DNA of 64,000 nt from Kappaphycus alvarezii (Eukaryota > Rhodophyta > Florideophyceae > Gigartinales > Solieriaceae), in the NCBI GenBank assembly GCA_002205965.3, contig NADL03000477.1, positions 124,001 through 188,000 of the forward strand, written 5' to 3'. A program made the position numbers and the translations under genes. Of this stretch, positions 1 through 10,516 are shown piece by piece (position 1 is the first letter of the stretch; the number at the start of each line of letters is the position of its first letter). Under the pieces are notes generated by a model. It did not search any database. It saw only the letters and a program-made list of their open reading frames with translations, and was not told the origin of the DNA.

Positions 1-31
1 TTAATATAATCTATAGAAGGTTTAGAGTGTA

Positions 32-538
32 CTAGAACTTATTCCAAGCTCCTAAGCGGTGAATCGTCCATCCCCTAAATCTTTTCACATAACTATCTTC
101 TTCTAAGTAATAATTTGTACCATCCGGCTTCATCAATGATTCTCCTTCAGAACCAAATATGTGCGACGTACTCTTGATTCTAGAGCTTTGATCTGATACG
201 ACCGGAACCACATGAGGAAAAATAATTACTTTTAAACCTTCCGGAATTCTAATTTTATAATCTTCTTTTTCTATCGTAAGGGGCTCCCAATTACATATAC
301 TTACATCGCATCCTATTTTGTGGTATTCCTCCATTATTTCTCGCCTGAGCTTATTCAGACTTTTATACCTCGCACTATTGTGAATTGACTCCTTAAAATG
401 AAAGTATTGTTCGGACTCCTTCTGCAAAAAATAACCACAGTAGTAAATCAAACTGGAGATGTATTTATTCCGCCTGACAACGTCTTCATGACAATTTCTA
501 GATAAACCCATCATGAATATTACAAGTGAAGACTGCAC
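32..538 (-). CDS. Intact 168-codon ORF, unknown protein
   Basis: I do not recognise this protein. The reading frame is uninterrupted for 168 codons in AT-rich DNA, where a random ORF of this length is unlikely. An in-frame Met at residue 10 (MGLSRNC) is an alternative start. The first residues are hydrophobic but do not make a clear signal peptide. The middle is charged and rich in Lys, Glu and Tyr, the second half has a short hydrophobic patch (VIIFPHVVPVV), and the C-terminus is basic with Trp and Arg. No zinc-ligand pattern, transmembrane helix or transposon motif is visible. The 2.2 kb next to it holds nothing else. It may be a small single-exon gene, the last exon of a gene entering from outside the window, or a fragment of an unfamiliar transposon protein. 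Confidence 0.4.
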   Translation of the reverse strand: MQSSLVIFMMGLSRNCHEDVVRRNKYISSLIYYCGYFLQKESEQYFHFKESIHNSARYKSLNKLRREIMEEYHKIGCDVSICNWEPLTIEKEDYKIRIPEGLKVIIFPHVVPVVSDQSSRIKSTSHIFGSEGESLMKPDGTNYYLEEDSYVKRFRGWTIHRLGAWNKF

Positions 539-2760
539 AGATAAACTTTTTTCTATAATTCTCTAATATTGATTATAGCATGTACATAATTCCTCCGATT
601 CTTATTCCAGAATCATTTATAGAATCGAGAATCTCTTTAAAAGATTCCAAATTATTAAATTTGCATAAAAGTAATGAGTTTGCACCGCATATTCGTTTGT
701 TTGCAATAAAGACTTTGCATATTGCAAGATAAAATTACCTCATTCCAGGGAAGAAGTAACCAAAAGATATTTTCAATAGCTGGAATTTATTTACTCGCAT
801 ACAAAAATGTCCTCCGCCAGAAGCAAAAAAATTATTTCTGGAATGATGATTCCAACTCAAAGAGCTTACATATAAATTAAGTTTCATAGAAACGTAATTG
901 TATCCTTATCATTCAGGTAAGTTAAAGTGTTTTTTGATTTCTTTTAAGCATTTTTTGCTTTCAGAAATACCGTAAATATTTTATTTTTGCCTCTTTTCTA
1001 TCAGTATTTCCCAGCTTAAGAGTTAGTTCATTTTCTGAAGAATATCTTCTTACCTTCTTCAGTTTTTGAGAAAAGATTTTGCTATTCGCGGATCTCTAGA
1101 CAATCATATAACTGAAATACTTATAATTACTTGTAATCGCGTCTAATAGCCTAGCTATTTTCGTTTTGGAAATAGCCATAATTTTTTACCTGTAAGGTTG
1201 AAAACATCTACAAAAATCATTTTTTTATCCTTTATTCTTATTACTATTCATAATAAATTTTCGTTAATGACAATCTTTATTTAGTTCTATAAGTAAATCC
1301 AGTGCCCATGTTTTTTTCTGCATTCACTTGTCTAAACATCGCAATAAAAAAGCGGAACTTCATTTTGTATTAATTGTAAAGAATTGAAACTTCTTAAAAG
1401 TTTAAAGGACTGTCAATGTTTGCGGATCCTCTATTTCGAATTCTGAAACGAAAATGCTCAAAAAACTATTTCTAAGTTCTAAAAAATTAAACGAAAATAA
1501 TTTTGTCCATAATGACCGAGATGGACTCTAGATATCTCGATTACAAGATATGTTTAATTTTATTTTTTACGAGACTAGAAATATATAAAATAAGCTATTT
1601 ATTTATGAAATAGTTACGAAATTGTAACACAAGTAAACTGAAAAGATTGTAAATTTATTCTGTTAAAGGAATAGTAAATATAAGGATATTTAGATCTAGT
1701 CGCAAATTATTTATAAACTGATGTTCCAGAAGTACATCGGAAGCTATAAATTGTGCATTTAATCCTTTTTATGCGTTAAATAGATTAAATATAACATTTT
1801 TGGTTAAAAGTGATAACTCACATCCAAAGCTTCCAAAAATATGTATTTCTGGATCATTACATATTTAGGATACAAATTACTATAAAAAACGTCTATAGAA
1901 TAAATTTACTCAATATTTCTCGCCACAGATGTCATTGGAACCTATAAAAAATATGGACAATATAAAATCATAAAAAAAATGATTGAAGGTATTGAAAAAT
2001 CTTTGACGAACAGGACTAAATCTTACGCAAAGATTTCCATATCTTACTAGAATTGCACTCTGTATTCAAATATTTCACGCGATCTTCTTAAAAAATGTGA
2101 ACATTCTATAGATTTGAATGTTAAACTTATAAATTAATAACGGAAAAGTTTCTCTTGACTTAAGCATTTGTATGCATTCCCTATGTAAAATTTTGAAAAG
2201 GATCTTAACTCAGTACCCTGTGGGTTTTAGATGGTTTCACACTTTCAATCCCTATTACGTGAAAATATTACTCTCTATTATCTGCAGTAATATATATTTC
2301 ATCTCTTGATGGTGAACTTATGTCTTTCAGCACCGTTAAGTTCTGCTCCTTTGACAATTCATTAGGTGAAGAATACAGTACTTCAGAATGTACTAAGCTT
2401 CCAAAAAATCTCAGTGTACTTCCAATATAACTGAACAGGTGCAATATTAGACTTAACACTATAAAGAAGACGGGAATTGCGTCCTAAAAGTTTCGAAAGC
2501 AAATGTACCACTTACTATAATTTTTTTTGCTGATATCCACTCTTTATCCCTGTATGTATTTAACGCCTCTTTATTGTTTTAATTCTGTATGGTATCGCGA
2601 ATAATCATCTCTTTCTGGAAGAGATAATGTTGTTATAATAAGGTAATAATCGAAAATATTTTTCCTTCGTCGAAACTAGTTACTCCTCTCAATACTTTGT
2701 TCTTAATTACCTACGACTTAATCCTACAAGCTCTACAAGTTGTTCTCGAAATCGAATATA
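539..2760. other. AT-rich stretch without recognisable genes
   Basis: The sequence is strongly AT-rich with many short A and T runs and frequent stops in all six frames. The only ORF of note is 63 codons on the minus strand (2268-2459), and it has no recognisable feature. I see no tandem repeat, tRNA or rRNA. Confidence 0.5.
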
Positions 2761-4780
2761 TTTCCGACTCTTTAAGATAGATGGAGCGGCTCTACTAAAA
2801 TTCCAGTGTAGAGTTAGCACCCCAAGGCCTGGTATTCTACGCACATCCGCCTACTCTCAGGAGGAGCTAAAGAAATTGTTGGCTTCCAGCTTACCCCGGC
2901 ATTATGCAGTAATGATGATGAAGTCTCTAAGGTACTTTTACACGAATCTTTTAGCATTCCTCGGCACTTCAAACTACATAGGCAACGTTCTATAGGCGAA
3001 ACTATTAGGCCATTTGGATTCCAGCTTTAAAAGTATAGAAAATATCAGGCCGAGGACCTATATGCTAAAGCTTTTCAATTATTACAAAGGTAAATAACGT
3101 CTTTGGAATATATGTAGCTCTGTATAGACATACTCACTGCAACGAACGCGGGGATAATGACATGGTTCGTGCAAATAGTCCTCTTATATGGAGTTTATAC
3201 CCCGGTTATTACATAATGGACTACTCGGAGGCTACTTGCTAGTCTAGTAGTAGAAGAAAAGCAGTATACAGCCAAGAATCTACCGAGAGAGAAAAGTATG
3301 GGTTAAGAGGCAGCTGAGTAATGTTTTTCGAGAATTCCAGCCTGAAATTGATGTAGACGAACTGCCAAAAAAGCCCCTGTAGGATGAAAATTGTTGCAAC
3401 TATATATTGATATCATAGATATCGACTTGGCTCTGATCTCTTTCCTCCAGTCAAATCCAATTATTCTCACGGAATAATTTCGCATTATTATCCGCAAGAA
3501 GAAGCATAATAAATAGAGCAGCTGTAAAAAGAACTCAAACGATTGGCAGGAGTATCTAGGCAAAGAAAACGTTGGATTCTACCTGAAAAGTGCTGCTTGT
3601 GGATTAAACTCTACTCAGATCCTCCGTGGAGGCGCTGAAGGAGGCTAAAGGCACATTCATCAACTGCTTCGTAAAAAGCCGATTTCGCACCTTGTATTCC
3701 TTTTCGATAAGGGCTCCCTTTTCATTGTGTTTGATTCCGATACAGAGTTCTGGTGACTATCGGATTCTATATCCTTGTCTTACATTATGTCAATTTGCAT
3801 ATAGCAGCCCACATTTTCTATACATTAAAATAACCCAAAAGTTCCCCGCCCTTATGTTAGCCTAGTTCTCCCTCAATTTGAATATTTCGCCAAAATTCAC
3901 GTTGAGGGACACAACCGTCACTAAGGTTGATATTCATTCATTTTTGGCTTGTTTCTGTAGGGTCAGAGGAGTTTTAGGTACCAAGGTATCAGATTTTTAT
4001 TGATTACTGTTAAAACTTCTCCGCGCTATATCTTTATCGAGCTACCTAAGCTCTCAGCTTTTCGCGCGAACATGAATTCTGGAGGTCAGAGTGTGATCCT
4101 GCAAATATTATCGGAGGACATGTTTCTCTTGCTCGAGGTGGACACTAATTTCACGGAGAAAAAGAAGTTCTAGGGGAACCTCCAACGAGGGCTGAACATC
4201 TGATTTGAACGGAAGTCTCGACTCATCTGAGTTATAAAAAAAAATAGTTCTGTTCATCTGCGAAGATATGGAAGTCTGAAAAGACGAATGAAGAACTGAA
4301 ACAGACAAGCCGATTGCACATAAATTCAAAATAAATAATAATGAGCATTGAGGGCGGGTCTAAAACATCTCAAAGAAGAAAAAAGGCTCAAGTCAAGAAT
4401 AAATCTTTATTTCTGTATCTTTGCTTCAGTAAATGAAGATTCACGCCCCACTTCGGTTTCGGAAGAACAAAACTTCATAAAAAAGGATAAGACTCCAGTC
4501 TACTACTGGGCTCTTCGCATGGCGTAATAACTTAACGAAAAGGTCTCCAAAGGAGTTTACAAAAAATGTAGGCTGGAAATGTGAGCCCTGCTTGTTCCGC
4601 ATGATTTTACCGCCATCATTTGAACTGCCTCCTGAATCGGAGACAGTTGGGGAACTTCAAGCTTCCCTTCAAGAGGATCTCTTATTGGAGACTTATCCGC
4701 GACTCTATCGCAAGTCCCATGTCTGCCTGAGTAACGGTATCGTTTCTTCTCAGCCGACGTGACCATTCTCATTCAAGGTC
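2761..4780 (+). other. Unresolved lead-in to Gypsy 1, possible gag/protease remains
   Basis: By position this should hold the gag and protease part of the Gypsy 1 element that begins to be recognisable at 4781. Base composition becomes less AT-rich from about 2760, and short open stretches occur on the plus strand, but stops are frequent. I could not find a zinc knuckle or an aspartic-protease DTG/DSG motif. No 5' LTR boundary was identified. The assignment rests on position only. Confidence 0.25.
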
Positions 4781-5850
4781 GTGAACGTTTCGATCAAGAC
4801 CCGCGTCCTGGCAAAAGGACAGATAGTAGTGTACGCATCGCCGATGCCCGATACGGTACTCAAGTTTAACCTCCATTGGAAGAAAACCGACCAGGAACAA
4901 TTGCCTCTACCATCGCAACTCGACCCTGCCGATATAAAATTGGGGTCTGATGACGTTGAATTCTCACTTTTTACCCCTGATATACAGAAGAAAGTACGAG
5001 CAATGATCGTCAATCACGAAGCCATGTGGACAGAACAACTTGGTAAGATCCGGGTTACTGAACAACGGATAGACTTGATATTAGGGTCAGTTCCAGTGAG
5101 ATCCTACCCCTACGGGGCTTCCCTGAAATTTGAGAAACTAACTTGGTTCACATCTACGGTAAACTACCTCGGCCACGTAATCAGGCCGGGAAAACTCGAG
5201 GTCGCCTCGAAGAACATGGAAGCCGTGAAAAGTTTCAAACCGCTGTGCACGCAAACTAAACTGAGAAGCTTTCCAGGTCTCTTCAATGTGTATCGTAGAT
5301 TTATCCCGAACTTCTCAAGAGAGGCAGCGCATTTCAACAGTTTGTTAAAGAAAGGAACTACCTTTCAACTTCCGGTGCTGGACTCCGACCAAATGGAATC
5401 ATTCACTTACTTTAAACAGGCACTCATCGAGCCGCCTATGTTTAGTCTTTCTCCGCTCTTATTACCTTACTCGGTCGACACCGATGCGTGCGACAAGCGA
5501 GTAGGATGTGCCCTACTTCAAGAGTATCCGGATGGCCAACGCGACCTTATCGACTATTGGAGCCGCTCACTCGGGCAAGCCAAGAGTAATTATTCCACGA
5601 GCGAGAAGGAATGCCTCACTGTTTTATGGACAGTAAAACTGCTCCGCTCGTGTCTCGAGCAAGAATAGTTTCAACTCTTCACGAATCACCAGGAACGACG
5701 CTGGTTGAAGACATCCACCAACACTACGGGTCTATTTATTCATTGGATGTTACGCTTGCTTGAATTTGACTTCACCCTTAGATACTGAAAGGGGGTGAGT
5801 GATCAAGTAGCAGATGTTATGTCTCGGTTAAGTATCGAGGGCGAAACTGA
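4781..5850 (+). pseudogene. Gypsy 1 reverse transcriptase with deleted palm, plus RNase H
   Basis: The first part matches the Gypsy pre-RT region (ADIKLGSDDVEFSL, then MWTEQLGKI and PVRSYPYG). It then runs straight into the segment that normally follows the YxDD active site (VNYLGHVIRPGKLEV, then LRSFPGLFNVYRRFIPNFS). The fingers and palm, including the catalytic aspartates, are therefore missing without loss of frame. RNase H follows: VDTDACDKRVGCALLQE carries the first Asp, YSTSEKECL the Glu, and DQVADVMSRL is the usual end. In-frame stops lie at 5666-5668 (TAG) and 5786-5788 (TGA). The TGA sits where the family usually has Arg, so CGA to TGA is the simplest explanation. Typical RT-RNase H is several hundred residues longer. 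Confidence 0.85.
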
Positions 5851-6199
5851 GTTTGCCGGAGATTGTGAAGTACCTTGCTTCCTGGTCGAAGCAGAGGGGC
5901 AGTCCTCTGTCCTTGAAAAATTTTCCTATGGATTAGGACTCTCCCAAATCCTAACCGAAGCAAGTCCGCCCTTGCTGGAACACGGGACATTTCAGGGTGT
6001 TGTCTCGAAACGCAGGGAACCTGCGTCAGATTCTACCAGTGCCATGGAACTGGATGAAATCGACTGTGAAGACAGTCTCGATGAAAAGCTGACTTCCTTC
6101 GACGCAATCCCGGTCTCTGAGCCAGCGCGTGAGCTTGAACTGCTCACAACGGAGGAGAATTCCGAAAACAAGAAAAGGATAACTTATGTAAGGAAGTGA
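5851..6199 (+). pseudogene. Gypsy 1 acidic spacer between RNase H and integrase
   Basis: The RNase H frame stays open to the TGA at 6197-6199. This spacer of about 115 residues is rich in Glu, Asp and Ser, as is common between RNase H and the integrase zinc domain in this group. It contains a perfect 7-bp hairpin at 6010-6026. No catalytic motif is expected or seen here. Confidence 0.6.
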
Positions 6200-7328
6200 A
6201 GGACGCATTCACCACAGAAGAACATAAAGTTCGTGAATTTACGACTTATCAGCGTGGAATGGTCGTGCGCTTAACAAATGTATACGCCTCAGTGCAGATG
6301 TATTTGCCTGCGCCACTTCGCTCGCGCGTGCTAATAGTATCTCTTCACGCAAAGAGTTCCAGGCGCCCCGGAGGTACAAGGATGTACATGACTTTACTTC
6401 GTACTTTCTATTGGCCAATCATGGGGCTGGACGTTTAGAATACCATGCGGCACTGTACGAGCCGCGCGAAGGAGCGCATATCTCTCAGGAATCATGCGAA
6501 CTTCCTCAAGTTGTTTCTAGCCCCGAGTCCACTCGAGTTTGAAGGATTGACATTCTTGGGCTACTGATATCTGCTAGCAATCACATATCGATTTTCAAAG
6601 CTGGTTAGAACAGTCCCATTGCAGAATATCACCGCAGTGGCGATCACCAAGGCATTCTGTGAAAAATGGGTGTTCGTATACGAGAGTCCCGTTTATTTTT
6701 TCTTTCTGACAATAAAGGTCAATTTGTAAGAAAGTTCCTCCAGAGCTGATCTGTCTTGGACACGCGTAACTTACTTACGACTGCCTCTCATCCGCAGACC
6801 AATGGTCAGGCGGAAAGATTCAACAGGACAATCCTGTCTGTATTGTGTCACTTTTGTAGTGAGCATGGGAGGGACTGGGATCAGTTCCACGCCGCCGTAG
6901 CCTATGGCTACAATAATACCGTGCACCTGGCAACCGGTAACACCCCATTTGAGCTGTTTCTCAGCCAGGCCCCTAACCCACTCGCCTTGAAGGGACCGAG
7001 GTCAATTGAGCTCGAGGATTTATATCCGAGCCAAGTGAAGCTACGCTTCTATGACAATTTGAAGACCCTTTTGGCAACTTCACGGAATAATTTGAGCAAG
7101 GCTCAACGTGCATACAAGCTCGACTACAATCTACGCTTACGATCCAGCACGGAGGATATCTCACTACGTGACTCGGTCTTTTGCAGTTGCGTGAGGAGAA
7201 AGAGCAACAAGCCAAACGCGCCGCGCAACGAACCGGTTGTCAATCTATCAGAGGACAAGCTCCGAACGAAGCCGCTGGGTCCGTACCAAGCTGCGAGGGT
7301 TACCTCACATACAGTTCCTATCCTTTGA
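6196..7328 (+). pseudogene. Gypsy 1 integrase, frameshifted
   Basis: The zinc-binding segment reads up to MGLDV, then a stop at 6436-6438 where the family usually has Tyr, then HCTSRAKER, in which the second Cys of HCxxC has become Arg. The core follows: the first catalytic Asp (usually in a DILGP context) is lost in LTFLGY, a few codons are deleted, and YLLAITYRFSKL is still clear. The second Asp survives in SDNKGQF in the next frame, and the Glu in HPQTNGQAERFNRT. The integrase C-terminal region (YNNTVHLATGNTPFELF, ANRAYKLDY-like segment) is well preserved from 6756 to 7328. At least two one-base frameshifts and several stops mean no active enzyme. Confidence 0.85.
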
Positions 7329-7767
7329 GACGGACTTGAAGGATACAGTATCTCAAGACCGCATAATGAAGGCACCTACTCGGTCACCGCCGAGTGCAAA
7401 CCCATCGGTTACAACCGATGTTCAAGGAAGTCAGGACTTTCCAGACTCGGGAGTCACAATCCCGTCACCTCTTCAGCAAAGGGACGGAAAAATTTCTCAG
7501 GAGAACCCTGACTTAACACCAGTGGAGAGTCCAGAGCTCACCGCAGAGCAAGAGCAAGAAGCACCGCTTCGGCGTCTATGTCGTATGAATACCAACCCCG
7601 ACGTGGAAGACCATCCAAGCGAAGCGACGCTTCGTCGTTCTTCCCGCCTTGCTGCACAAGGGCAGGACAACCGAGGACACTCCGGACTAATTAACATACA
7701 CCTACATCGGATAGCCCGACTACAGCCGAAAGTGAGGAAGGGCCCATCGATGCCCAGGGTGACTTAG
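7237..7767 (+). pseudogene. Gypsy 1 integrase-chromodomain linker
   Basis: This is an open frame of 176 codons rich in Ser, Pro, Thr, Glu and Arg, of low complexity, with the usual Arg-rich RRSSRLAAQ motif before the chromodomain. It joins the integrase tail to the chromodomain by frame shifts at both ends. It is unusually rich in perfect inverted repeats (7378-7395, 7403-7420, 7448-7464, 7620-7634), which are described separately. Confidence 0.6.
7378..7464. repeat. Three perfect short hairpins in the Gypsy 1 linker
   Basis: The stems are ACTCGG/CCGAGT at 7378-7395, CATCGGTT/AACCGATG at 7403-7420 with a two-base loop, and CGGGA/TCCCG at 7448-7464. All are perfect. Their sequences differ, so they are not copies of one palindrome. 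Confidence 0.7.
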
Positions 7768-7979
7768 GTCCCTCCGCGTTCGATCGGATTGTGGATCACG
7801 ATCTCGATAGCAGCAAGTACCGCGTTCGCTGGACGAATTACTCGCCCAGTGACGATACCTGGGAGCCCAGGTCTTCCATCCCTTACAACGCGGTGTTGCA
7901 CTACCACCGTCGTAAACGGTTACGCCCGCCTCAAAATTATCCCTTTTCTGCACGAGACAGGGGAAGTAATCAACAATGA
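7740..7979 (+). pseudogene. Gypsy 1 C-terminal chromodomain
   Basis: The segment reads FDRIVDHDLDSSKYRVRWTN followed by YSPSDDTWEP and a Tyr at the end of the domain. This is the classical chromodomain pattern: an aromatic-rich first strand, YxVRW, and a DTWEP turn. It ends at a stop at 7977-7979. Chromodomains of chromovirus integrases bind modified histone tails in studied elements; binding by this copy cannot be judged. No internal stop interrupts the domain. Confidence 0.8.
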
Positions 7980-8325
7980 TATCCTTGTTCAGGGATTTCA
8001 AAATCCCCGGTTGGAGTCGCACCCAACATGCCAAGCACCCTGATCCGCGAACACCCATCGTGGGTACGATGATTATGCAACACAGGTGAACCTGGACTAA
8101 CCAAACAAGTCGAGAAGACTTCCGACAACGAGACGAGGATTACCTTGCTTCTACGCATTACCCGCGCAGCACGGTTCTATGCGGACTACACTCGGACAGG
8201 AACCCTGTCTTAGGACATGCGGTCTTCAATGCGACGCACCATTGTAAGGAGACCTTACTCAAAACTCGGGTAGATAACTGATTACCCTAACGCTAAGCGT
8301 TACAAAAAGATATACTTTTTGGATA
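7980..8325. repeat. Dense array of short perfect hairpins downstream of Gypsy 1
   Basis: Perfect inverted repeats with short loops follow one another: GGGATTT/AAATCCC (7992-8007), GTTGG/CCAAC (8010-8027), CATCGT/ACGATG (8056-8071), CAGGT/ACCTG (8083-8094), AAGTC/GACTT (8107-8121), GACAGG/CCTGTC (8195-8209), GTAAGG/CCTTAC (8244-8258), TAACGC/GCGTTA (8288-8302), CAAAAAG/CTTTTTG (8303-8321). Chance would give far fewer in 350 bp. There is no ORF here. It may be the 3' untranslated region or LTR of Gypsy 1. Confidence 0.65.
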
Positions 8326-8989
8326 CTTGGGAATGCCGCGCGCTTCTAATTCCCTTCCGGTCAGGACAATCTGAATACTGATAGGGGTAAATCGTCGGGA
8401 GAAGAGATACTCAGAACCAACTACCCCAAGAATGAGGTGTTGCAAGCGACAAAAGTGCTACCGTGGTATAGTTGAACGAACAAAAAGAAATGTATATGGA
8501 AGAGAGTTTAGAGGGCTACAAGCAAGTATGAAATGGGCAGGGTCTACCACTGATGCTCTGTGAGCAGCGTAGGAACAAGGTTTCATGGGTCTGAAGTTGA
8601 CTCTCAACTTCCTACTACTCGGTACTTGGCTTGAAGTTGTCTGCCAACTTGCTTGAACTCGACAAGAGGAAGCAGTTTACTCAGCTTATATAGACTTTTG
8701 GCTAACCCTAAAGTCTCACAGAAACATACTAAAAACCATAAAATGCACCAAATGGAATCGTGTGAAGGAGAAAGACTAACAGCAAATACTATAAGGATAA
8801 ATTTATAGATTCTTTCCATAATATCTTAGTCCTCTATATCAGAGCCAAACAGTTCCCCCAAAATATCCATTCCACTCAGGCAGTCCACACAAATTTCCGC
8901 GAAAGGCTTAGAATTCTCAAATACCTCCTGCGAAAGATCTAGATCACTAAGGACGCCCCTATCCGGTTCCAGAGTCGGGACCACCTGGT
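8326..8989. other. Non-coding stretch with a tandem pair of related hairpins
   Basis: No gene is recognisable. At 8593-8611 GAAGTTG pairs with CAACTTC across a five-base loop, and at 8634-8650 AAGTTG pairs with CAACTT across another five-base loop. The two hairpins share their stem, so they look like a small tandem duplication. The 71-codon minus-strand ORF at 8604-8819 has no recognisable motif. Confidence 0.5.
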
Positions 8990-9475
8990 CCATATTTTAT
9001 GGCTCCTTCCCACTAATCCAGCACTTTCCATGTCTCCCTACCCCTCATCCTCCTCTTCACTCCTCTCATCATCTTCGTCAGAAGAGTCAGAGATCACAAT
9101 TAATCCCTCAGTCTCCCCTTCATTCTCCATGAGAGCTCCACGAACGTTATACACTAGTGGCTCCCACGGATCCACCCAGTCCTCCTATTCCTCCTCTGCC
9201 TCTTTTGCCTGCTCGAAGCAGGTACGGCGGACCCACTCCCGAACGCGTTCCCGGTCCAACCTTCTTCAGTAATCATCGTAGTCAGTTGGACCATTTGCCA
9301 TCAGGGCCAAAGCGTTGAGTGGACGACGGACCCGGAATGACTTTTTGATAGTGAGTAAAGGGCGGAGGTTGGTCATGTTAAGGGCCAAAAGAAGGTGTGG
9401 GCTGATGGGGTAGTTGATGGCAGGGGTTGCCTCAACGACCTCTATTTCGAACTTTAAATACTGCGGCGTCTTCAA
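8990..9475 (-). pseudogene. Unrecognised degenerate coding sequence with acidic tail
   Basis: Read on the minus strand from 9475, the frame is open to 9266, passes a TGA, and continues to about 8990 with two more stops. The translation has a conventional protein look: a hydrophobic first part, an Arg-rich stretch (RRLDRERVREWVRR), an acidic Glu-rich stretch, then a Ser/Asp/Glu-rich tail (VISDSSDEDDERSEEEDEG). I do not recognise the family. The Ser-rich plus-strand ORF at 9030-9272 is its antisense shadow. Gag-like or accessory protein of an element inserted against Gypsy 1 is a guess only. Confidence 0.35.
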
Positions 9476-10516
9476 AAAGTAAGACGACCTTGGATGTGTA
9501 CAGTAATGGCACCTCTTAATGACAAAGGGTCTTAAAATAAAAAATCAACCCATACAAATTAAAAATATCTTGCAAATTCAGAAACTGTAAAAATATCTTC
9601 CAAATTGCAATACTGTATAAAATTTTGGTCCTCTTCTAGATTTTTTTTCGGGGGCGAATTTGCGCTCATCAAATACCACAACTCATGATGATCATGGTTT
9701 GTCTTCAAGGTTGCCTTGACCAAGACGTGAAGGGGTAAATTGAACATACCTCCCTTACTCGCGACGAGAGTCCAGGTAACCTGGTCATTGGCCTTTAGTT
9801 TGATAACTGAGTAGTAATTAACGATCGGTAGTCCCCGATCAACAACAGCCGATCTTCCGTCATTGAAGACTCGAGGATTTCAAGGTCCTCCGCAGATAAT
9901 TGCACCACAACGCCTTTCTACTGTACAACCAACGCAATTGGTTCCCGCAAGTCGATTTTGGGGCAAGACTAGCTGTTCAAGGTCACTTTTTCAACAAGAG
10001 CGCTGAAGTAATTACTTACCGTATGCGCTATACGATCCGTGCAGGAATCCTGCATTACTACTTGACGTGCTGAGTCGCGACGTCAATGAGAAGGGCAAAC
10101 CTTGAATGACGCACTAATGCGCACGGTTAAAAGCCTATGAAGGGCACACTTCACTATAAAAAAATTGAGTGAGATAACCTCACCATATCGTTGTCAGGAA
10201 TCCTTACAATCCTCAGGACAGACGCAACGGTCTTTCTGAAGAATTAATCAGTGGGTAGCTCCCATATCACAAAGACCGACGTGTTCAGCTGTGTATCGGA
10301 GATGACCATCGCCTCACCATGTCAGTGTATCGGGTAGGTAAACTCAGACTGAACGGGCAAGGATGCCCTTTTCATCACGAAATGAAGTGGAATTGATCAA
10401 CAATCTTTAGACGTCAGGAAATCCTGACGATGGAATGACGACAACTCGGCTCCCTCGCCTCTACTCTGTCAGGCAAGTCATGCAGAAAATCTGCATAATG
10501 GAACAAGAATTGTCAA
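9476..10516. repeat. Hairpin-rich non-coding stretch
   Basis: Perfect inverted repeats recur about every 60-110 bp: GATCGG/CCGATC (9823-9840), AACCAA/TTGGTT (9927-9943), TGCAGG/CCTGCA (10040-10054), TTGACGT/ACGTCAA (10062-10086), GTGAG/CTCAC (10169-10183), CGGTCTTT/AAAGACCG (10228-10278, with two smaller hairpins CTGA/TCAG and TGGG/CCCA inside the loop), GGGCA/TGCCC (10355-10368), CGTCAGGA/TCCTGACG (10412-10429), ATGCAGA/TCTGCAT (10480-10496). A further one, CGAGGA/TCCTCG, lies at 10534-10547. No gene is recognisable, and the short ORF at 9559-9747 (minus) has no motif. Confidence 0.6.

Larger units (their letters stand above)
4781..7979 (+). mobile_element. Gypsy 1: decayed Ty3/Gypsy chromovirus (RT-RNase H-integrase-chromodomain)
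   Basis: This is an LTR retrotransposon of the Ty3/Gypsy group. Its modules occur in the order RT, RNase H, integrase zinc region, integrase core, linker and chromodomain, which is the usual chromovirus order. The reading frame holds from 4781 to 6199 with two stops. It then shifts by an apparent one-base deletion near 6197 and again near 6700, and by one inserted base near 7240-7330, before a last shift into the chromodomain frame. The chromodomain places it among the chromoviruses, whose integrases direct insertion to heterochromatin in known cases. I found no flanking LTR pair. The element is dead: the RT palm is missing, zinc ligands are lost and several stops interrupt the frame. Confidence 0.85.

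Noticed and set aside
9030-9272. Ser-rich 80-codon plus-strand ORF
   Set aside because: It is the complement of the acidic Ser/Asp/Glu tail on the minus strand and has low complexity.
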